Positions 1 to 5,789 of a stretch of 6,699 bases of DNA are shown here, piece by piece. This stretch comes from an uncultured Lachnobacterium sp. GTDB lineage: Bacteria; Bacillota; Clostridia; Lachnospirales; Lachnospiraceae. The number at the start of each line of letters is the position of its first letter. The stretch's first letter is position 1. The translations under genes and the position numbers were made by a program. Under the pieces are notes generated by a model that saw nothing but the letters and a program-made list of their open reading frames with translations, had not been told where the DNA came from and did no database searches. The stretch is taken from assembly GCA_900552085.1 (NCBI GenBank), contig URYB01000147.1:1-6699 (forward strand). The letters are read 5' to 3'.

Positions 1-21
1 CCCTCCTGTAGTGTTTCCTTT

Positions 22-72
22 CCCCCCTCCACCCCCCCCCCCCCCACCCAATCAGACTTTCCCCCCCCCCCC
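22..72 (-). repeat. Poly-C tracts (poly-G on the coding strand) encoding a glycine-rich stretch
   Basis: C runs of 6 (22-27), 14 (32-45) and 12 (61-72) lie within 51 bases. On the coding (minus) strand they are poly-G and encode polyglycine. In other frames the coding strand continues with residues such as KSDWV and then more glycines and KGNTTGG, so the stop at 52-54 depends on the exact number of G residues. Homopolymers of this length are prone to slippage in replication and in sequencing. A contingency (phase-variation) tract and a miscount near a contig end are both possible. Confidence 0.85.
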
Positions 73-455
73 ACCGCCATAAGTAACAAGCGTTGCCCCA
101 TCTTCTAACGTTAAAGTTCCATTCTGCACACGTAATGCATTCTGTCCAATGCCTTCACTTCCGGCAGAATCGCCTTCCACAAATACCTGGCCTTTTACTG
201 TTACATTTCCATTTGCCAATACAACTGCTTCTGCATTTGAGCGGTCTGCAGTATTTCCATTTGCAAGATAATTTGTGTGTGAATAAATTGCTGCATTTTC
301 AAGAATCGCTCCATCTTCCATACGGATCTGACCACAAACCGATGAACCTGTCGTAAATGTTCCGCTGTAAGCATCATAATTCATGGAAAATGTTCCACCC
401 TCTTTTACTTCAATGATTCCCTGAACTACCGAATCCGAAAGTGTCAGTTTTGGTG
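52..455 (-). pseudogene. Frame-shifted continuation of the surface protein (beta-solenoid-like segment)
   Basis: Reading on from the TAG at 456-458 in the -1 frame gives an open stretch starting LAPKLTLSDSVVQG and continuing through EVKEGGTFSMNYDAYSG to a glycine run, ending at TGA 52-54. The short repeating turns (GxVTVKGQ, NGTLTLEDGATL) are typical of a right-handed beta-helix or Lachnospiraceae adhesin-like stalk, and they fit directly onto the end of the upstream part. The -1 frame is closed just upstream by TGA 475-477, so the lesion must lie within 456-477; one missing base would restore the frame. An ATG at 382-384 exists, but no ribosome binding site was found there and the coding similarity extends upstream of it, so an independent gene is unlikely. 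The apparent C-terminus falls in a 12-G tract and is probably also artificial. The gene may be a true pseudogene, a phase-variable gene or a sequencing error. Confidence 0.6.
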
Positions 456-2090
456 CTAGAATATTCCACCTTTTTCAATCACGATCCGCACACTGCTCAA
501 CACTTCCATATTTGTAAGTGTCAAGTTACATCCGTCCGGAATGTAAAGTGTCTGAGGGATATTGTCTGCGACTACATGTTTCCATGGTATGTCATATCCA
601 AGATATCCATAAGTGCCGCTTTCGTGAGATCCAAACCATGCCTCTAAATCTTTTGGTACACGAACACTCTCTTCCTGTCCTTCCACATTACTTCCAAAAT
701 TTTCGATTACCCATGGCTCCATGATATCCCATGCATAGAGACCACTCTCATACTGTTTCAGATTCTTAACCGAAATCTGATCTGCCAGAGTCTCTTTTCC
801 GGTATAAATACGGAATGGAAGTGCGTTACTGGTCGCTGTACGTCCCTGATCATCTGCGATTGTAATCGAAATAAGATACTGACCGGCGTCTTTTGGTGTT
901 CCGTTTAAAGTCAGATCACTGCTGATGGTCATGTAGACACCTTCCATACCACTGTCGCTGTCTTTTGATGTTCCATTTTCTGTATCCGGTACAATGCTGA
1001 CCGAACATTTGCTTCCGTCCAGATTGATTTTGGACATATTGTCAAGTTCTTCCCAATCACTGTCAGCAGGCTCTGTATCTTTTTCCGCAAGTGCTCCATA
1101 TACTTTTACTGCACTGTTCTTGTTTGAAGAGGATCCTCCAACACTGGCACTCGAAACCCCATCATAATCTTTCTGTCCTACGACAGCAGCCTCAAAACTT
1201 CCATCAATTTTTACATGAAGTTCATATGGGTCACCCTTGCCGTCATCCTCTACAAGCGTTGCCTTACCATCATTATCAATGACCAGTTTAAATGTCAGAT
1301 CTGTATATCCATCTGCCTTTACCGTAATCACATCACCACTTTTCAAAGCAGGTATTGTTGGATTACTTGAAAAGTCCATTTTGGCAAATTCAAGACGATT
1401 TTCTTCTGCATTTTTCCTATATGCGCCGCCACTTGAAACGCTATATGCTTTTGCTTCCCAGGATACATCATTTACAATTACATCCGTAACCGCAGCTACA
1501 TAGCCTGCATTTGTAAATTTCATGTACCAGGTTTGTCCAAACATGTCTGTCTCAAGCTTTATACCGTCTATAGTTTCCTCTACAGATCCTTCATGTGTTG
1601 GTTTTTCAACATCTCCTGACTCTGAACCATTTGTAACTACGGTCGCTGAATGATCTGTTTTATCCAAAGACAGTGTCAATGGCTTATATCCATCTGCTGT
1701 GATCACACAGGTTGCCGGATTTGTTTCAAATCCTTCCCCAAGATACAAATAACCATCATTTGCATAGTAATAATTATTATTTCCTATGTAAAAACTTGAA
1801 CCTGTTTTTTCCCATGCACGATTATTGATTGATACTCCACTAATCTTAGAAATCCATTCATATCCTTCCGTACCATAATAATAGTTAATGGAAAAGCCTC
1901 CCCAAAAATAAGATGATGCCGAAACATCTGTCGGCGGTTCTTTTTCTTCCCCTGCCTGTCCGACTGTTTGAATCTGAACTTTCCTGTTTTGTTCAGCTCC
2001 ATTTGCAGCATAAACCGATGATACCTGTGGTATCAAAACAAGTACTGCCGCCATAAACAATGCTGTCACTTTTTTCCATCTGCTTCTCAT
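456..2090 (-). CDS. Secreted surface protein with two DUF1533/Hb-interacting-like domains (N-terminal part of a frameshifted gene)
   Basis: Predicted 544-aa exported protein. A basic N-terminus (MRSRWKK) and hydrophobic core end in a VYA-A type signal peptidase I site near residue 28. Two related domains follow, at roughly residues 58-145 and 175-270, each ending in a hallmark 'I/V-T/K-ADGY-x-x-L-T' strand (ITADGYKPLTL, VKADGYTDLTF). This matches the DUF1533 / Shr-like haemoglobin-interacting family as I know it. A probable Ig-like stretch (GTPKDAGQYLISITIAD) and a region rich in short beta-strands come next. I chose the ATG at 2088-2090 because AAGGA (2099-2103) lies 8 nt upstream; a GTG two codons earlier would be only 2 nt from it. 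The frame ends at TAG 456-458 in the middle of a beta-solenoid-like motif (IEKGGIF), and the same protein continues in another frame, so this is not the natural C-terminus. It is divergent from apbE across a shared operator. Ligand binding (haem, haemoglobin or other) is inference; adhesion is the alternative. Confidence 0.8.
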   Translation of the reverse strand: MRSRWKKVTALFMAAVLVLIPQVSSVYAANGAEQNRKVQIQTVGQAGEEKEPPTDVSASSYFWGGFSINYYYGTEGYEWISKISGVSINNRAWEKTGSSFYIGNNNYYYANDGYLYLGEGFETNPATCVITADGYKPLTLSLDKTDHSATVVTNGSESGDVEKPTHEGSVEETIDGIKLETDMFGQTWYMKFTNAGYVAAVTDVIVNDVSWEAKAYSVSSGGAYRKNAEENRLEFAKMDFSSNPTIPALKSGDVITVKADGYTDLTFKLVIDNDGKATLVEDDGKGDPYELHVKIDGSFEAAVVGQKDYDGVSSASVGGSSSNKNSAVKVYGALAEKDTEPADSDWEELDNMSKINLDGSKCSVSIVPDTENGTSKDSDSGMEGVYMTISSDLTLNGTPKDAGQYLISITIADDQGRTATSNALPFRIYTGKETLADQISVKNLKQYESGLYAWDIMEPWVIENFGSNVEGQEESVRVPKDLEAWFGSHESGTYGYLGYDIPWKHVVADNIPQTLYIPDGCNLTLTNMEVLSSVRIVIEKGGIF

Positions 2091-2117
2091 AACCACTTTC
2101 CTTTCATTCTTATTTTG

Positions 2118-2146
2118 TTGAAACTCTCAACAGCTCATGTTATAAT
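2118..2146 (+). promoter_or_regulatory. Promoter of apbE
   Basis: TTGAAA (2118-2123) and a perfect TATAAT (2141-2146) are separated by exactly 17 bp, an excellent sigma-A-type promoter. Transcription should start at about 2152-2154, inside the left arm of the palindrome, giving a leader of about 108 nt before the apbE start codon. Confidence 0.8.
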
Positions 2147-2151
2147 GCGCT

Positions 2152-2171
2152 TGGTTAGTATCAACTAACCA
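2152..2171. promoter_or_regulatory. Perfect palindromic operator shared by the divergent promoters
   Basis: Arms TGGTTAGT (2152-2159) and ACTAACCA (2164-2171) are exact reverse complements separated by ATCA. The palindrome begins about 5 bp downstream of the plus-strand -10 box, covering the expected start site of apbE mRNA, and lies immediately after the expected start site of the minus-strand promoter. One bound dimer could therefore block both. The GTTAG arms loosely recall DtxR/IdeR-type metal-repressor sites, but the half-site spacing differs from the DtxR consensus and a MarR- or TetR-type regulator is equally possible. No regulator gene is in the window. Confidence 0.65.
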
Positions 2172-2179
2172 CGTGACAT

Positions 2180-2208
2180 AAATTATCAAATAATGATTCT
2201 ATTGTCAA
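2180..2208 (-). promoter_or_regulatory. Promoter of the surface-protein gene
   Basis: On the minus strand a perfect -35 box TTGACA (2203-2208) is followed either after 15 nt by GATAAT (2182-2187, 5/6 match to the -10 consensus) or after 17 nt by TAATTT (2180-2185, weaker). Transcription would start at about 2172-2176, at the edge of the palindrome at 2152-2171, leaving a leader of roughly 80 nt. Confidence 0.6.
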
Positions 2209-2261
2209 CGCAAATACGGCAACAAATGTCTTATTGCTATTTTTTATCAAAAGGAGTTTTT

Positions 2262-3281
2262 ATGAAAATAAAAAGATCATTTGCACTTTTTCTTTGCAGT
2301 ATTCTTCTTTTTACAGGATGTTCCCATGAATCCAGACAGGAAGTTTCCAAAACTTTTTTTGCGATGGATACGGTCATGAATTTTTCTGTTTATGGAGATG
2401 AAAAGATTCTAGATCAAACGGAAACCATAATCTCTGATCTGGAGTCACAAATGTCCATCACAGATTCAGGCAGCCAGATTGCTGCACTAAATAAGAATGG
2501 TTCCGTGACACTGACAGGCGATACACGTACACTGGTACAAAAGGCGCTCTCTTTATGCGAACGCACCAATGGTGCTTTGGATCTGTCTATTTATCCGATT
2601 GTCCGCGCCTGGGGATTCACAACCAGTAAATATCAGGTACCGGATGATGACACGATAAGTTCCCTGCTTCCGCTTGTGGACTACAAACAAATCCAATATG
2701 AACCAGAGTCAGGTGAAATTTCTCTTCCAAATGATATGGAGATTGATCTTGGAAGTGTTGCCAAAGGCTATGCCGGTCAAAAAGTTGCTGATTATTTAAA
2801 AGAAAACGGAGTAACTTCCGGTCTTTTAAGTCTCGGTGGAAATATTCAGGTAATTGGAAGCAAACCAGATGGCAGCCCCTGGAAGATTGGAATTCAGGAT
2901 CCACGCAATAATGAGGAACCTATGATGGTTCTCTCTATCTCTGATCAATCCGTTGTCACATCCGGAGGCTATGAACGCTATTTCGAAGAGGATGGCAAAA
3001 CCTATTGGCATATCATGGACCCTAAAACCGGATATCCTGCGGAAAACGGGCTCATTTCTGTTACCATCGTTGGAGATGATGGCATGCTTTGCGACGGTCT
3101 GTCCACTTCCCTGTTTGTTATGGGACTTGAAAAAGCTGCTGATTTCTGGGGAAAATCAGATGATTTTGAGGCCGTGTTTGTGACAGATGATGGCACTGTA
3201 TATATTACCGAAGGTCTCAAAAATTCGTTTGCGCTGACCGACGATTATCAGGATACGGTAGTCCGGGTAATCAAACGATAA
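2262..3281 (+). CDS. apbE: FAD:protein FMN transferase, ApbE family lipoprotein
   Basis: ApbE-family enzymes transfer FMN from FAD to a threonine of FMN_bind-type proteins (for example RnfG/NqrC-like subunits or extracellular reductases). This 339-aa form has a lipoprotein signal: MKIKR, a hydrophobic stretch, then FTGC with lipidated Cys20, so it should act outside the membrane. Family motifs are all present: AMDTVM (34-39), DLGSVAKGYAGQKV (162-175), LGGNI (191-195), TSGGYERYF (233-241), HIMDPKTGYPA (250-260) and DGLSTSLFVMG (278-288), with D278 and T282 in the positions expected for the metal-binding residues. Length is normal. The ATG at 2262 is preceded 5 nt upstream by AAGGAG; an in-frame ATG at 2193 lacks a ribosome site and would bury the signal peptide. 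No target flavoprotein is encoded in the window. It is divergent from the surface-protein gene and ends 8 bp from the convergent DUF4317 gene. Confidence 0.95.
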   Translation: MKIKRSFALFLCSILLFTGCSHESRQEVSKTFFAMDTVMNFSVYGDEKILDQTETIISDLESQMSITDSGSQIAALNKNGSVTLTGDTRTLVQKALSLCERTNGALDLSIYPIVRAWGFTTSKYQVPDDDTISSLLPLVDYKQIQYEPESGEISLPNDMEIDLGSVAKGYAGQKVADYLKENGVTSGLLSLGGNIQVIGSKPDGSPWKIGIQDPRNNEEPMMVLSISDQSVVTSGGYERYFEEDGKTYWHIMDPKTGYPAENGLISVTIVGDDGMLCDGLSTSLFVMGLEKAADFWGKSDDFEAVFVTDDGTVYITEGLKNSFALTDDYQDTVVRVIKR

Positions 3282-3289
3282 CAACAATA

Positions 3290-3877
3290 TCAGATTCCAG
3301 CATTTTTGCGAAATACATTCATATATTCCCATGCAGTCTCCCTGTTCCGGAATGCCGGATACAAAAATCCTGCTTCCGGTGCCCCCGGTTCATATTCGTC
3401 TTCTAGCGGGCACAAAGCGCAGAGCAGATAATGATACACTTCCTCCGAGCCTTCCTGCCATTCTTTATCTGTTCCTTTCACTGGAACATCATAAGCCCCA
3501 TGAAACCAAAAAACGGCAAACGGTTTTTTCGGTTGATATTTTTCTGCAATCCTTTCATATAGTAAATCCAAAAACGCATCATTCTGTAGTCCGGATTCTT
3601 TGATTCCATCTAAAAGCTGCCAGATACTTCCCGGTTTCCGTTCGCTCTCCGGAATCCGGTAATCCTTCAGTTGTTCATTTGTTTCCGCAAGAACTACTGC
3701 CTTTGCGATTTCTAGTTTATTCTTCTTTTCTGTGGTGGATAATTTCAAAAAATGCGTATTAAATGTTCCATCCACAAATCCTTCCTCATCAAAATATGCC
3801 CCGGCAATCCGGTCAAAATGCGTCCGTGCCGGTGTCATGCGACGGGACAATTCCAGCATGTCTTCTCGGTTGATCAT
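3290..3877 (-). CDS. DUF4317 family protein, short form
   Basis: A 195-aa cytoplasmic-looking protein with no signal peptide or membrane segment. I recognise it as DUF4317, a family of unknown function common in Clostridia. Supporting stretches are the N-terminal helix and RIAGAYFDEEG (23-33), FHGAYDVPVKG (125-135), EEVYHYLLCALCPLED (145-160) and GAPEAGFLYPAF (165-176). Many family members are about twice this length. This one stops soon after the GAPEAGFLYPAF motif, so it is either a natural short form or has lost its C-terminal half. The ATG start is supported by GAGGAAA about 6 nt upstream. The gene is convergent with apbE (stop codons 8 bp apart) and has its own upstream gap, so it is probably monocistronic. 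Function unknown. Confidence 0.8.
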   Translation of the reverse strand: MINREDMLELSRRMTPARTHFDRIAGAYFDEEGFVDGTFNTHFLKLSTTEKKNKLEIAKAVVLAETNEQLKDYRIPESERKPGSIWQLLDGIKESGLQNDAFLDLLYERIAEKYQPKKPFAVFWFHGAYDVPVKGTDKEWQEGSEEVYHYLLCALCPLEDEYEPGAPEAGFLYPAFRNRETAWEYMNVFRKNAGI

Positions 3878-3924
3878 AATATTTCCTCACGTTACTTCAA
3901 ACTTTACTACACTACCTGTTTTTT

Positions 3925-3933
3925 ATTTTAACA
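3925..3933 (-). promoter_or_regulatory. Possible extended -10 promoter of the DUF4317 gene
   Basis: On the minus strand TGT-TAAAAT forms an extended -10 element (TGn before a 5/6 -10 hexamer), about 48 bp before the start codon. No convincing -35 box is present at the right distance. Nothing else stands out in the gap 3878-4009; no terminator hairpin was seen for the nuclease-like gene ending at 4010. Confidence 0.35.
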
Positions 3934-4009
3934 CAGATTCTGTAAAGCCTCCACATAATCACATCTTATCGTTCGGTGTTCTATGTAATATTTAAAACAT
4001 GATCTCAAT

Positions 4010-4813
4010 TCATTTTCCATCCTCTTTAAAATGATAGGCAATCAATTTCTGTACTATGGTTGTATCTAACGGTTGCTCTTGTGTCTCGTATGTTGTAATT
4101 AATCTCTCACCCGGATAGATTCCATTTCTCATATACAGATTTATCTTATCGGCTGCATTTTTTCGATATTCCTGTGTATCCATCATTCCGAAATGCTCCC
4201 AATAAATCTCTTCTCCTGTCATGGGATGAAGAATCGTAAAATCCGGATATAGTATTACATTTCCAAGCTTCAATTCGCATTCGTACCGATATGCAATCTT
4301 TTCTATGTACAAGTTCATCGCAATAAGTGCTTCGGATTTCGATCTTACATATTCATTTTTGCAACTTTTATATTTTAATTGTTCGGGATAATTCTGATTT
4401 TTAGAATAAGAGACGTTGCTCCATGTATCTGCTTCCAATGTGGCTAATTGATAGAATGGCTGAAGTAATTCCTGATAAGCGGAATCTCCTGAAAGAAATT
4501 GTACCGACTTTCTGTTCTCTCCAACTGTATGCTTTTGATAAAACTCTAATGCTTTTAATTCTTTTTTGCATTCTTTTTGCTTTTCCAACAAAAATCGTTT
4601 CAATGCTAATTTCTGTGCATATTCTCTTTGTGATTTTGGAATATATGTTTGTGTATGACCATCACTGTGAAACCATTTTACAAACTTTCCATTATGAACA
4701 CAGTTTATTTTTCCATCTGGAAGATTTGGCAATTGCTTTTCGATTTGCTGCAGTTCTTTCATGAGCCTGCGCTTCTCTAAAAGAACGTGTTTAATAACTG
4801 AAATAAAAACCAC
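4010..4813 (-). CDS. PD-(D/E)XK nuclease-like protein with charged helical N-terminus
   Basis: Up to 267 aa, probably cytoplasmic. Residues 12-95 are rich in K, E and Q, predict long helices, and include a conserved-looking SDGHTQTYIPK segment (50-60). The C-terminal half resembles the PD-(D/E)XK nuclease fold: RSKSEALIA with E161, a YECEL strand (177-181), YPDFTI with D191, then YWEHFGMMD with E206. The lysine usual two residues after that glutamate is replaced (E-H-F), so activity is uncertain, though the lysine can migrate in this superfamily. Homologues I recall are uncharacterised Lachnospiraceae proteins; no named gene applies. The start is unclear. The GTG at 4811-4813 overlaps its own AAGGAG, an ATT at codon 4 (4802-4804) is ideally spaced from that site, and the first ATG is at 4760-4762 with a poor site. 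It has its own promoter and lies just downstream of the 51-bp dyad array. Confidence 0.7.
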   Translation of the reverse strand: MVFISVIKHVLLEKRRLMKELQQIEKQLPNLPDGKINCVHNGKFVKWFHSDGHTQTYIPKSQREYAQKLALKRFLLEKQKECKKELKALEFYQKHTVGENRKSVQFLSGDSAYQELLQPFYQLATLEADTWSNVSYSKNQNYPEQLKYKSCKNEYVRSKSEALIAMNLYIEKIAYRYECELKLGNVILYPDFTILHPMTGEEIYWEHFGMMDTQEYRKNAADKINLYMRNGIYPGERLITTYETQEQPLDTTIVQKLIAYHFKEDGK

Positions 4814-4818
4814 TCCTT
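4813..4818 (-). promoter_or_regulatory. Ribosome binding site that conflicts with the obvious start codons
   Basis: AAGGAG on the minus strand is the only good Shine-Dalgarno sequence before the nuclease-like gene. It overlaps the GTG at 4811-4813, lies 8 nt before an in-frame ATT (4802-4804), and is about 50 nt from the first ATG (4760-4762). A 15-codon out-of-frame ORF (MKKEWFLFQLLNTFF, 4777-4824) also spans the site. Confidence 0.6.
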
Positions 4819-4838
4819 TTTCATTTAATTATGTCGTT

Positions 4839-4867
4839 ATTAAACCATATTCCTTTTTCTATGTAAA
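4839..4867 (-). promoter_or_regulatory. Promoter of the nuclease-like gene
   Basis: On the minus strand TTTACA (4862-4867) and TTTAAT (4839-4844) are separated by 17 bp, with TG one base before the -10 box (extended -10). Expected start of transcription is near 4832, only about 15 nt ahead of the AAGGAG, so translation must begin downstream of this point. Confidence 0.6.
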
Positions 4868-4893
4868 GCAATTTCTTATATTTTTCGTCATTT

Positions 4894-5178
4894 GGACATA
4901 TGCAAAAAATCATTCTCTATGTCCTCATTTTTTTCACCTTTTGGACCTATACATTTTTTCTTAGCATAATGTCCTCACGTTTTTCTAATATTGGATATAT
5001 GTATCTATTTTCTATAATAAAGTCCAAAACAAATATATTTATTGGATATTTATTACTACTTATTTTGCATATATCCATTCTCCTAAATTTCTGTAGGTAT
5101 TACACTTCTGTTTTTTTCCATATATCCATTCAGGTCACTTTTCGAGGACATTATGCTTCTGCTTTTTTCCATATGTCC
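4894..5178. repeat. Array of six diverged 33-nt dyad units with 18-nt spacers (51-bp period)
   Basis: Units lie at 4894-4924 (31 nt), 4943-4974 (32 nt), 4993-5025, 5044-5076, 5095-5127 and 5146-5178 (33 nt each). All five spacers are exactly 18 nt. Each unit typically opens with GGAYAT and closes with ATRTCC: units 1 and 6 pair as GGACAT/ATGTCC and unit 4 as GGATAT/ATATCC, so the stem is kept with a compensating base change. Units 2, 3 and 5 pair only partly. Units 5 and 6 are most alike, sharing a CTTCTGYTTTTTTCCATATRTCC core. The plus strand is T-rich and the minus strand A-rich. The array fills most of the gene-free stretch 4814-5282, between the hsp20 terminator and the nuclease-gene promoter. 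Function unknown. Confidence 0.8.
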
Positions 5179-5218
5179 ATTTGCCTGTTTTCCCCCTCCC
5201 CAATACTGTGCTACCAAG

Positions 5219-5251
5219 AAAAACGTCGATAATCTTTCGTAATTATCGACG
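5219..5251 (-). terminator. Rho-independent terminator of hsp20
   Basis: A perfect 10-bp stem, CGTCGATAAT (5224-5233) with ATTATCGACG (5242-5251), encloses an 8-nt loop. On the minus strand it is followed by TTTTT (5219-5223) and then CTT. It lies 31 bp past the hsp20 stop codon, in the orientation expected for that gene. Confidence 0.9.
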
Positions 5252-5282
5252 CTTCCCCTTGTTTCATATAAATGATAAACAA

Positions 5283-5705
5283 TTATACAATTGTAATATA
5301 TTTCTTTTCTTCCACTTTTGTCTTATCTTCCTTTGGAACAAACAGTGTAAGAATACCATCCTGGAATCCTGCTTTGATATCTTCCTGGCGCAGATACTCG
5401 CCTACATAAAATGATCTCTGGCAGCTTCCGGTGTAACGCTCGCGGCGCAGATACTTACCTTCCTCTTTCTCCTCTACACTCTTTGTCGCACTGATCGTCA
5501 GATATCCATTATGAAGTGCTGCCTGAATCTCTTCTTTTTTATATCCCGGCAGATCCATCTGCAGCTCATAACCGTCTGCAAACTCTTTGATATCTGTCTT
5601 CATCAGATTCTGTGTTGTCTGTGCAGCCTGCTGCTTCGGTGTCTTCTTGCTATATTCGCTATCGTCATACCATGGGTTAAAAAATGTATCAAATAAATCG
5701 TACAT
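5283..5705 (-). CDS. hsp20: Hsp20/alpha-crystallin small heat-shock protein
   Basis: A 140-aa ATP-independent holdase chaperone that binds unfolding proteins in the cytoplasm, normally as a large oligomer. The N-terminus is short and aromatic (MYDLFDTFFNPWYDD). The alpha-crystallin domain runs from about residue 35 to 126, with ELQMDLPGYKKEEI (47-60), RRERYTGSCQRSFYV (87-101) and the family signature around GILTLFVPK (117-125). The C-terminal tail ends in ITIV, the IXI/V oligomerisation motif. Length is typical. AGGAGG lies 9 nt before the ATG. The gene has its own promoter overlapped by a perfect CIRCE element and its own terminator, so it is a monocistronic HrcA-controlled heat-shock gene, with possible read-through from the membrane-protein gene upstream. 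Confidence 0.96.
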   Translation of the reverse strand: MYDLFDTFFNPWYDDSEYSKKTPKQQAAQTTQNLMKTDIKEFADGYELQMDLPGYKKEEIQAALHNGYLTISATKSVEEKEEGKYLRRERYTGSCQRSFYVGEYLRQEDIKAGFQDGILTLFVPKEDKTKVEEKKYITIV

Positions 5706-5748
5706 AAGTCATTTCCTCCTGCAAACGTCTTGTTTTTCATATGACCTT

Positions 5749-5776
5749 ATTATAGCACGTTATTAGCACTCGTCAA
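5749..5776 (-). promoter_or_regulatory. Promoter of hsp20
   Basis: On the minus strand TTGACG (5771-5776) and a perfect TATAAT (5749-5754) are 16 bp apart. The -35 box starts in the spacer of the CIRCE element and ends on the first base of one CIRCE arm; the rest of that arm lies between the -35 and -10 boxes, so HrcA binding would exclude RNA polymerase. Confidence 0.85.
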
Positions 5777-5789
5777 GTATGAGTGCTAA
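5763..5789. promoter_or_regulatory. CIRCE operator (HrcA binding site)
   Basis: TTAGCACTC (5763-5771), a 9-nt spacer, and GAGTGCTAA (5781-5789) match the CIRCE consensus exactly. CIRCE is bound by the HrcA repressor and released on heat shock; groESL and dnaK operons are the usual targets. Here it controls hsp20. The downstream end of the preceding gene, including its stop codon, lies inside it. Confidence 0.97.

Noticed and set aside
456..477. Programmed -1 ribosomal frameshift
   Set aside because: In frame the codons are GAA AAA GGT, which do not form a slippery heptamer, and no stimulatory stem-loop is evident. An indel is the simpler explanation.
2117..2131. Small inverted repeat GTTGA/TCAAC in the leader of the surface-protein gene
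   Set aside because: Five base pairs around a 5-nt loop, with no T-run, is too weak to call a terminator, operator or riboswitch.
2193..2261. Upstream in-frame start for apbE at 2193
   Set aside because: There is no Shine-Dalgarno before it, and it would add 23 residues ahead of a textbook lipoprotein signal that has AAGGAG at 2251-2256.
4894..5178. CRISPR array
   Set aside because: The 31-33-nt units differ strongly from one another, whereas CRISPR repeats are near identical. The 18-nt spacers are too short, and no cas gene is present.
4900..5232. 110-residue plus-strand ORF rich in F, I, L and Y resembling a membrane protein
   Set aside because: It runs through the T-rich side of the dyad array, has no ribosome binding site, and its 17-residue periodicity follows from the 51-bp DNA repeat. 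It is more likely a by-product of composition.
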